This document shows positions 25,569 through 32,274 of a DNA stretch of 45,888 nucleotides, piece by piece; the first letter of the stretch is position 1, and each line of letters starts with the position of its first letter. Below the pieces are notes generated by a model, which was not told where the DNA came from, did no database searches, and worked only from the letters and a program-made list of their open reading frames with translations. The position numbers and the translations under genes are program-made. Source of the DNA: CAVVDT01 sp963747005 (GTDB taxonomy: Bacteria > Pseudomonadota > Alphaproteobacteria > Rhizobiales > Aestuariivirgaceae); the NCBI GenBank assembly GCA_963747005.1, contig CAVVDT010000001.1, forward strand, positions 1 to 45,888, given 5' to 3'.

Positions 25569-25784
25569 ATGGCAGAAAGCGTCTACAAGGTCATCGAACT
25601 GGTCGGAACCAGCACCGAATCCTGGGAAAAGGCTGCCGCGGCGGCTGTCAACCGGGCGGGAAAGTCCCTGCGCGACATGCGTGTCGCCGAGGTGGTCGAG
25701 CAGGATCTCGTCCTCAAGGACGGCAAGGTCGAGGCCTTCCGCGCCAAGGTCAAGGTATCCTTCAAGTTTGAAGGCGAGGCCTGA
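25569..25784 (+). CDS. Dodecin (flavin-binding protein)
   Basis: A 71-residue protein, MAESVYKVIELVGTSTESWE, matching dodecins: a twelve-subunit hollow sphere that stores riboflavin or FMN. The flavin-stacking Trp is residue 19, and the RVAEVVEQDLVLKDGKVEAF segment holds the conserved Glu-Gln-Asp. The beta-alpha-beta-beta layout fits. A longer frame starts at 25446, but family alignment and an AGGGAGAGTAA ribosome-binding stretch support ATG 25569. It stands alone between rluB (divergent) and tadA (same strand, 36 bases on). Confidence 0.93.
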   Translation: MAESVYKVIELVGTSTESWEKAAAAAVNRAGKSLRDMRVAEVVEQDLVLKDGKVEAFRAKVKVSFKFEGEA

Positions 25785-25820
25785 GCGAACAGGCTCTAGG
25801 CCGCGGCACCGCGTGGCGCC

Positions 25821-26273
25821 ATGACGGGATCGGACGAGCCCATGCGGCGCGCGCTTGCCGAGGCCGAGGACGCCATGCGGCGTGGCGAGGTGCCGGTGGG
25901 CGCGGTGCTGACGGCCCCCGACGGCACCATCATTGCCGCCGACGGCAACCGCACCCGCCAGCTTGGCGATCCTACCGCCCATGCCGAGATGCTGGTCATC
26001 CGCGAAGCCTGCCGCCTGACCGGGTCGGAACGCCTCACCGGCCACGACCTCTATGTGACCCTGGAGCCGTGCACCATGTGCGCGGCCGCCATTTCCTTTG
26101 CCCGCATCCGCCGGCTCTATTTCGGCGCGGGCGATCCCAAGATGGGGGCGGTGGAGCATGGCGCGCGCGTCTTCGCGCTTGAAACCTGCCACCATGCGCC
26201 CGAGGTCTATGGGGGCATGGGCGAAAAGCCCGCCGCCGACCTGTTGCGGCGCTTCTTCGAGGCGAGGCGCTAG
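25821..26273 (+). CDS. tadA: tRNA-specific adenosine deaminase
   Basis: Deaminates the wobble adenosine of tRNA-Arg(ACG) to inosine. The 150-residue zinc deaminase has the HAE motif (54-56) and PCTMC (83-87), giving the zinc ligands His54, Cys84 and Cys87 and the proton-shuttle Glu56. GDPKMGAVEHG and the C-terminal LLRRFFEARR match TadA and not cytosine deaminases. ATG 25821 is the first start in a reasonable place. Confidence 0.93.
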   Translation: MTGSDEPMRRALAEAEDAMRRGEVPVGAVLTAPDGTIIAADGNRTRQLGDPTAHAEMLVIREACRLTGSERLTGHDLYVTLEPCTMCAAAISFARIRRLYFGAGDPKMGAVEHGARVFALETCHHAPEVYGGMGEKPAADLLRRFFEARR

Positions 26274-26290
26274 GCTTCGCTTGCAGCAAT

Positions 26291-26319
26291 GCCCCTTGAC
26301 GCCGGCCCGGCAAAGGGGC
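26291..26319. terminator. Stem-loop after tadA
   Basis: GCCCCTT (26291-26297) and AAGGGGC (26313-26319) pair perfectly, and GCCGG/CCGGC can pair inside. It starts 18 bases after the tadA stop. No T run follows, so termination is uncertain. Confidence 0.4.
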
Positions 26320-26463
26320 AAACGTGCCGCCCCATGACGAACCGCCAGCAACCCGTCCGCAACATTTGCGGCATTATTATCGCCTAGCACATAGCGCTGG
26401 CTGGCGGCCGCATTCCTCTAAAGTGATGAAGCGATCCGCGGGGCCGGCCCCCGAGGATAACGC

Positions 26464-28062
26464 ATGAGCCTGACGCTGTTCAATTCGCTGACCCGTTCGA
26501 AGGAGCCCTTCAGCCCCATCGATGCGAAAAACGTGCGCATGTATGTGTGCGGGCCGACGGTCTACGACTACGCCCATATCGGCAATGCCCGCCCGGCCAT
26601 CGTCTTCGATGTGCTGTTCCGCCTGCTGCGCCATCTCTATGGGAAAGACCACGTCACCTACGTGCGCAACATCACCGACGTCGACGACAAGATCAACGCA
26701 AGGGCTCGGCAGGATCATCCGAATCTCGATCTCAACGCGGCCATCCGCGAGGTGACCGAGCGCACCGCCGCCCAATACCACAAGGATGTCGACGCCCTTG
26801 GGTGCCTGCGACCGACCGTCGAGCCGCGCGCCACTGAAAACATCGAGCAGATGATCGTGCTCGTTCAGAAACTGCTTGATCAAAGACACGCCTATGTTGC
26901 GCGTGGAGGGGAGGGGAGGGAGGTTCTCTTTGATGTGCATTCGATGCCCGATTACGGCGCCTTGTCGCAGCGTAATCTCGACGCACAGATCGCCGGTGCC
27001 AGGGTGGCGGTCGAAGATCAGAAGCGTAATCCGGAGGACTTCGTCCTCTGGAAGGAATCGAATGCGAGCGAGCCGGGCTGGGACGCGACTTTCGAGATAT
27101 CTGACGAGAACCGCGAGGAGCTTGGCCTAAACTCGACGACTCTCTCGATCCATGGCCGCCCCGGCTGGCATCTCGAATGTTCGGCCATGAGCGAGCGCTA
27201 TTTGTGGACCGAGATTGAAGGTCGAATTTCGGACAAAGGGCGGGCGCATCCCCACCAATTCGACATCCACGGTGGCGGTATCGACCTGATCTTCCCACAC
27301 CACGAGAACGAACTGGCCCAGACCCGCTGCGCCTTCGGCGGCGACGTCATGGCGAATGTCTGGATGCACAACGGCTTCCTGCAGGTCGAAGGCCAGAAGA
27401 TGTCCAAGAGCCTGGGGAATTTCATCACCATCCATGAGTTGCTGGAGACGGAAAAGTTTGGTGGGCAGAAGTGGTCGGGACCCGTTCTCCGACTAGCGAT
27501 GTTGATGACTCAATATCGCGAGCCGATCGATTTTACAAAGTTGAGGTTGTTGGAGGCTCATGCGAAGCTCAACGACTGGATGCAAATCGCGAGGCGATTT
27601 GTTCCTGAGGAAGGAGAGATCGCAACGAGCGTCATCGATGCCTTAAGCGATGATCTGAATACAGCAGAACTGCGGCTAGCTATTGATCAACTCGCCCTTT
27701 CCGCGAGGCTCACCAGCGGGGACCGTCAGGTAAAGACGGAGGCTGGCAGCAACTTGGCCGCTACTTTGATTTGGCTGGGGCTCGCGGACAACGAGAAATT
27801 CGACAAAGCTCGAAACACAAGGGCGGACATTCGCCAGACGGTAATTGACGCGTTTGACAAGGTGGAGTTCCTTGAATCGATTGGGGTCTCGAAGACCCTT
27901 GTTGATGACAAGATCACCGCCCGCCTCGCCGCCCGGGCCGCCAAGGACTGGGCCGAGGCCGACCGTATCCGCGATGAACTGACCGCCATGGGCATCCAGC
28001 TCATGGATGCCAAGGACCCCGTAACCGGTGAGATCGTCACCACCTGGGAGGTGAAGCGATGA
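26464..28062 (+). CDS. cysS: Cysteinyl-tRNA synthetase
   Basis: Charges tRNA-Cys. The 532-residue protein has zinc ligand Cys29 and YAHIGNARP (HIGH motif 38-41), the second zinc block HLECSAMSE and HHENELAQT, and KMSKS at 312-316. At 532 residues it is longer than the usual 460-500. Insertions flank GRPGWHLECSAM (near residues 205-225 and 245-260), as in some Rhizobiales enzymes. Base use is uneven: both ends and 27280-27425 are GC-rich like the rest of the window, while about 26860-27240 and 27430-27900 are clearly poorer in GC at third positions, suggesting recombination with a foreign allele. ATG 26464 follows GAGGA. Confidence 0.95.
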   Translation: MSLTLFNSLTRSKEPFSPIDAKNVRMYVCGPTVYDYAHIGNARPAIVFDVLFRLLRHLYGKDHVTYVRNITDVDDKINARARQDHPNLDLNAAIREVTERTAAQYHKDVDALGCLRPTVEPRATENIEQMIVLVQKLLDQRHAYVARGGEGREVLFDVHSMPDYGALSQRNLDAQIAGARVAVEDQKRNPEDFVLWKESNASEPGWDATFEISDENREELGLNSTTLSIHGRPGWHLECSAMSERYLWTEIEGRISDKGRAHPHQFDIHGGGIDLIFPHHENELAQTRCAFGGDVMANVWMHNGFLQVEGQKMSKSLGNFITIHELLETEKFGGQKWSGPVLRLAMLMTQYREPIDFTKLRLLEAHAKLNDWMQIARRFVPEEGEIATSVIDALSDDLNTAELRLAIDQLALSARLTSGDRQVKTEAGSNLAATLIWLGLADNEKFDKARNTRADIRQTVIDAFDKVEFLESIGVSKTLVDDKITARLAARAAKDWAEADRIRDELTAMGIQLMDAKDPVTGEIVTTWEVKR

Positions 28063-28084
28063 TGGCTTTCACCCATTCCCTCGG

Positions 28085-28299
28085 CGACCCCCACCCCCGA
28101 TCCCTCCCCACAAGGGGGAGGGGAGCTAACGGGCGCCAGTGGCCCCCCACAAGGGGGAGGGGAGATAATGGATGCGAACGACCTGCCTCAACGGGGAGGG
28201 GAGCAGGCAGGCAGCAGATTTCAGATGACACGATTGGATGTGGCGAAGCCTTCGTTGCTCCCCTCCCCCTTGTGGGGAGGGGCTGGGGGTGGGGGTCGC
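28085..28299. repeat. Repeat family A, rearranged cluster of ends
   Basis: Four partial copies of the family A end lie in the cysS-DUF559 gap: a right-type end (28085-28127), two shorter pieces (28143-28164 and 28186-28204) and a left-type end (28257-28299). The outer two are in opposite order to the complete elements, so this is a junction of several copies and not a single one. The last end stops 13 bases before the DUF559 start codon. No gene is seen between 28063 and 28311. Confidence 0.7.
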
Positions 28300-28311
28300 A
28301 AGGATAAACCG

Positions 28312-28671
28312 ATGCCGACCAATATTTCCTCCCGAACCCGCGAATTCGCCCGCAAGCTGCGCCGCGAGGCGACCCCGGTGGAAGGTAATCTGTGGGCAAT
28401 GCTCAAGACGCTGCGCCATTCGCATGGCCTGCACTTTCGCCGCCAGGTGCCGATCGGACCGTTCATCGCCGATTTTGCCTGCCTCAAGCAGCGGCTGGTA
28501 ATCGAGGTCGACGGGGCGAGCCATGACGGGGCGGCGGCCGTTGCTCACGATGCCGGGCGGGAGAAATTCCTGCGCGGTGAGGGTTTCAAGGTTCTGCGCG
28601 TCTCCAATGCGGACGTGATGCGCGATGCCCAGAGCCTGATGGATGCCATTCTTTACGAGGTGAAGCAATGA
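28312..28671 (+). CDS. DUF559 domain endonuclease-like protein
   Basis: A 119-residue protein of the DUF559/Vsr-like nuclease fold. Seen: RKLRREATPVEGNLWAML with the conserved Glu24 and Trp28, HFRRQVPIGPFIADF with Asp54, and LVIEVDGASHD with Glu65 and Asp67, giving a PD-(D/E)xK-like set. The C-terminus (GFKVLRVSNADVMRD) matches the family. A longer frame starts at 28168 but consists of repeat A sequence, so ATG 28312, preceded by AAGGAT, is chosen. Its cellular role is not known. Its stop overlaps the next small gene (ATGA). Confidence 0.88.
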   Translation: MPTNISSRTREFARKLRREATPVEGNLWAMLKTLRHSHGLHFRRQVPIGPFIADFACLKQRLVIEVDGASHDGAAAVAHDAGREKFLRGEGFKVLRVSNADVMRDAQSLMDAILYEVKQ

Positions 28672-28808
28672 ACATGCCTGACGACAAGAAGAAATCCTGG
28701 CACGACAGCCTGCCGTTTCCGCGCCAGTGGTCCATCTACCTCGCCATCAAGATCGCCGTGCTGGCGCTGGCGGTCTACATCATCCTGCGCTGGAAGGGGG
28801 TGGTGTGA
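28668..28808 (+). CDS. 46-residue single-span membrane protein
   Basis: ATG 28668 overlaps the DUF559 stop (ATGA), so it should be translated by coupling. The protein starts MNMPDDKKKSWHDSLPFPRQ, then has one membrane segment (about residues 22-41, SIYLAIKIAVLALAVYIILR), and ends WKGVV at 28806. The basic, charged N-terminus suggests it faces the cytoplasm. GC-rich third positions match the neighbours. It ends 25 bases before cimA. Family and role are not recognised. Confidence 0.65.
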   Translation: MNMPDDKKKSWHDSLPFPRQWSIYLAIKIAVLALAVYIILRWKGVV

Positions 28809-28833
28809 TGGCGAGGGCGACGGAACCGAACCC

Positions 28834-30429
28834 ATGACCCGCGAACGCCTCTATCTCTACGACACGACCTTGCGCGACGGCGCGCAGACGCCGGGCGTGG
28901 ACTTTTCGCTGGAGGAAAAGCTGGCGATCATCGCCATGCTCGATGACCTCGGCATCGACTATATCGAGGGCGGCTATCCCGGCGCCAATCCCACCGATAC
29001 AGCGCTGTTTGCCGAGTCCCGAAAGACCCGTGCCAGCCTGACTGCCTTCGGCATGACAAAGCGGGCGGGACGCTCCATTGCCAACGATCCCGGCATCAAC
29101 GATCTCATCGCCGCCCGCGCCGATGCCATCTGCTTCGTGGCGAAGTCGTGGGACTATCATGTGCGCGTGGCGCTGGGTTCGACGAATGAGGAAAACCTCA
29201 AGGGTATACGCCAGTCGGTGGCGGCCGCCGTCGCCGCCGGCAAGGAGGCGCTCGTCGATTGCGAGCACTTCTTCGACGGCTGGAAGGCCAGCCCGGACTA
29301 CGCGCTCGCCTGCGCCCGCGCCGCCCGCGAAGCGGGTGCGCGCTGGGTGGTGTTGTGCGACACCAACGGCGGCACCCTGCCCGACGAGGTCGAACAGATC
29401 GTCGGCGCGGTGGCGAAGGTGGTGCCGGGCGATCATCTCGCCATTCATGCCCATAACGACACCGACCAGGCGGTCGCCAATTCGCTGGCCGCCGTCAGGG
29501 CCGGTGCGCGCCAGATCCAGGGCACCCTGAACGGTCTCGGCGAGCGCTGTGGCAACGCCAATCTCGTTTCCCTCATCCCCACCTTGATGCTGAAGCCGGC
29601 ACTGGCGGAAAAATTCGACATCGGCATCTCGGAGACGGGTCTGAAATCGCTCACCCACGTCTCGCGGGCGTTCGATGAAATGCTCAACCGCGCCCCCGAC
29701 CGCCAAGCCCCCTATGTGGGCGAGAGTGCCTTTTGCACCAAGGCCGGCATTCACGCCTCGGCCATCATGAAGGAGCCGGCGACCTACGAGCATGTCTCGC
29801 CCGACAGCATCGGCAACCGCCGCCGGTTGCTGGTCTCAGACCAGGGCGGCAAGTCCAACCTCATGGCCGAACTGCAGCGCATCGGCATCGATGTGGCGCG
29901 TGACGACCGCCGCCTCGACAAGCTCCTGGCCGAGGTCAAGCGGCGCGAGACCGAGGGCTATGCCTACGAGGCCGCCGGCGCCTCGTTCGAATTGCTGGCC
30001 CGTCGCATCCTGGGAACCGTGCCGCGGTTCTTCGAGGTGGAGAGCTTTCGCGTCATGACCGAGCAGCGCCACAACGCGGTGGGCAAGGTGGTGACGGTCT
30101 CCGAAGCGGTGGTCAAGGTGGTGGTCGACGGCGAGCGGTTCCTGTCGGTCGGCGAGGGCAACGGCCCGGTCAATGCCCTCGATGTCGCCTTGCGCAAGGA
30201 CCTCGGCAAGTACCAGCGCTTTATCGCCGACCTCGAACTGGTCGACTACAAGGTGCGCATCCTCAATGGCGGCACCGGCGCGACCACACGTGTGCTCATC
30301 GAGAGCCGCGATGGCACCGGCGAGCGCTGGTTCACGGTGGGGGTGTCGCCCAATATCGTCGATGCCTCGTTCCAGGCGCTGGCGGATTCCATCACCTACA
30401 AGCTCATGGGTGAAGGTGCCGCCGCCTGA
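28834..30429 (+). CDS. cimA: Citramalate synthase
   Basis: Condenses acetyl-CoA and pyruvate to (R)-citramalate, giving a threonine-independent route to 2-oxobutyrate and isoleucine. The 531-residue protein has the DRE-TIM catalytic start YDTTLRDGAQTPGVDFS (Arg14, Asp15), metal-binding HAHNDT, the GTLNGLGERCGNANL segment and a C-terminal regulatory LeuA dimer domain (from about 400). Length and the GAQTPGVDFS motif match the CimA subgroup (TIGR00977) more than isopropylmalate or homocitrate synthase. Isoleucine probably inhibits it through the C-terminal domain, as known for the family. Confidence 0.92.
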   Translation: MTRERLYLYDTTLRDGAQTPGVDFSLEEKLAIIAMLDDLGIDYIEGGYPGANPTDTALFAESRKTRASLTAFGMTKRAGRSIANDPGINDLIAARADAICFVAKSWDYHVRVALGSTNEENLKGIRQSVAAAVAAGKEALVDCEHFFDGWKASPDYALACARAAREAGARWVVLCDTNGGTLPDEVEQIVGAVAKVVPGDHLAIHAHNDTDQAVANSLAAVRAGARQIQGTLNGLGERCGNANLVSLIPTLMLKPALAEKFDIGISETGLKSLTHVSRAFDEMLNRAPDRQAPYVGESAFCTKAGIHASAIMKEPATYEHVSPDSIGNRRRLLVSDQGGKSNLMAELQRIGIDVARDDRRLDKLLAEVKRRETEGYAYEAAGASFELLARRILGTVPRFFEVESFRVMTEQRHNAVGKVVTVSEAVVKVVVDGERFLSVGEGNGPVNALDVALRKDLGKYQRFIADLELVDYKVRILNGGTGATTRVLIESRDGTGERWFTVGVSPNIVDASFQALADSITYKLMGEGAAA

Positions 30430-30514
30430 TCTTGCAGCCATGCGCCGGGCGCAAGGCGCGCATGAAGCGGGCGGGCGTTGCAAACCCTGATCGTTGCCAC
30501 CAAGGTGCGGGCCC

Positions 30515-31438
30515 ATGGCCGTCATCGAACCCCCCGTCCCGAAATCGTCATCTGTCGCGTCTGAGTCCGGCAAGGGCGTCGTGCTGGCCGTCATGGCCTA
30601 TGGCCTGTGGGCCTTCTACGGCCTGTTCTTCAAGCAGCTTGCCCATATCGACCCGCTCGAAGTGGTGGCCCAGCGCGGCTTCTGGGCGGTTCCCGTTGCC
30701 GGCGCCATCCTCTTTGCCATGGGTCGCACCCGCGATATTGCCCGTGCCTTCCAAACGCCGCGCCTCATGGGCATGCTGTTCCTTTCTTCCCTCATGGTGG
30801 CCATAAGCTGGGGGTTCTTCGTGTGGGCGGTGGGCGTCGGGCGCACGCTGGAGACCAGCCTTGGCTACTACATCAACCCACTGCTCAGTGTCCTCATCGG
30901 CAATGTGCTGCTGGGTGAACGCCTCACCGCCTTGCAGAAATGTGCCGTTGGCCTGGCGGCAACGGCGGTCGTCATCCAGACCCTGGTGGTGGGCGTCTTT
31001 CCGTGGCTGGCGCTGACGCTGGCGGGGAGCTTTGCCATGTACGGCTATCTGCGCAAGACAATCGACGTCGGACCGGTGCAGGGCTTCTTCGTGGAAGCGC
31101 TGCTGTTGTCGCTGGTCGGCATCGCCATCATGGCCTGGCTGGTTGCTCACGGCCGGGCGAGCTTCGGCGGCACCTGGCACGATACCCTGCTGTTGATCGC
31201 CTGCGGGCCGATGACCGCGGCACCCTTGATGCTGTTTGCCGCCGCCGCCCGCCGGGTGCGGCTCGCCACCATCGGCATGCTGCAATACATCGCCCCGACC
31301 GGCCTGTTCCTCACCGCCATTTTCGTCTTCGGCGAACCGGTCGATGCCGCGCGCCTGACCGGCTTTGCCCTCATCTGGACGGCATTGGCGCTTTATTCCT
31401 TCGAGGCCTGGCGGCTCGACCGGAAGATCAGAAGCTAG
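30515..31438 (+). CDS. rarD: RarD-type EamA family permease
   Basis: Inner-membrane permease of the drug/metabolite transporter superfamily. From ATG 30515 (MAVIEPPVPKSSS) it has 307 residues and ten membrane segments in two EamA halves. RarD landmarks are MAYGLWAFYGLFFKQL at the first span and TSLGYYINPLLSVL. Substrate is unknown; RarD was named from chloramphenicol sensitivity. An in-frame ATG at 30494 is possible, but AAGGTGCGG lies before 30515. Its TAG stop shares four bases (CTAG) with the stop of the convergent LOG gene. Confidence 0.88.
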   Translation: MAVIEPPVPKSSSVASESGKGVVLAVMAYGLWAFYGLFFKQLAHIDPLEVVAQRGFWAVPVAGAILFAMGRTRDIARAFQTPRLMGMLFLSSLMVAISWGFFVWAVGVGRTLETSLGYYINPLLSVLIGNVLLGERLTALQKCAVGLAATAVVIQTLVVGVFPWLALTLAGSFAMYGYLRKTIDVGPVQGFFVEALLLSLVGIAIMAWLVAHGRASFGGTWHDTLLLIACGPMTAAPLMLFAAAARRVRLATIGMLQYIAPTGLFLTAIFVFGEPVDAARLTGFALIWTALALYSFEAWRLDRKIRS

Positions 31439-32034
31439 AACTTGCGCGTGATGTCTGCCTCGCCGGGGACGTGGCGGGGGCGGGCGAGGCGCCGCTTGAA
31501 GGCCGGCAGGATCGCTTCGGCGCTGTCGACCACGTCGAAATGCACTTCCAGCCCGGCGCGTACGAACTGTTCGGTGCGCATGTGGGCAATGAGCTTGATG
31601 AGCAGTGCCCAGTAGTTGTCGATGTTGGCGAGGACGATGGGCTTTGAATGCTGTTCGAGCTGCGCCCAGGTGGAAACCTCGATCAGCTCCTCCAGCGTGC
31701 CCATGCCGCCGGGCAGGGCAACGAAGCCGTCGGACTTCTCGAACATGGTCATCTTGCGTTCGTGCATGTTGGCGGTGACGATGAGCTCGCTCACCTCCGT
31801 CAGCATCAATTCGCGCCGTACCAGGAACTCCGGAATGATGCCGATCACCCGGCCGCCGCCGGCCAGCACAGCGCGCGCCACCTCGCCCATCAGCCCGAGG
31901 CCGCCGCCGCCGTAGACCAGGCCGATGCCGTCCGCCGCCAGCGCTGCGCCCAGCGTGCGGGCAGCGGCGGCATAGACCGGATTGAGGCCCTTCCCCGAGC
32001 CGCAGTAGACGCAGATGAATTGATTCGTTGCCAT
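31435..32034 (-). CDS. LOG family protein (nucleoside 5'-monophosphate phosphoribohydrolase)
   Basis: Cleaves the base from nucleoside 5'-monophosphates; in plants and some bacteria this activates cytokinins. The 199-residue protein begins MATNQFICVYCGSGKG and has the Rossmann-like LVYGGGGLGLMGEVA (39-53), the HERKMTMFEKSD segment with catalytic Arg93 and the hallmark PGGMGTLEE (108-116). The start at 32034 is preferred over in-frame ATGs further upstream. With acdS in the same window, a link to plant hormones is possible, but LOG proteins are widespread. Confidence 0.9.
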   Translation of the reverse strand: MATNQFICVYCGSGKGLNPVYAAAARTLGAALAADGIGLVYGGGGLGLMGEVARAVLAGGGRVIGIIPEFLVRRELMLTEVSELIVTANMHERKMTMFEKSDGFVALPGGMGTLEELIEVSTWAQLEQHSKPIVLANIDNYWALLIKLIAHMRTEQFVRAGLEVHFDVVDSAEAILPAFKRRLARPRHVPGEADITRKF

Positions 32035-32274
32035 GGCCGCCATGTCACCTTGCGCGCTGCCCGGCGTCAAGGCGACATGCCGGTACCGGGCTCACGCGGT
32101 TGAGTGTCGGAATTAACTTGCACCCGAACCATGGCTCACCTTAGGCATTTCGGCCGATTTGCCTTGCGATAGCGCAGCGCTTAATTATAGGTGTGGGGCC
32201 AGGGCAACAGGGGCTGCGCGGACGCATGGGTCGGTTCCGCGCAATTGGGCAGCATCTTTTCAGGTAGCGAACGC

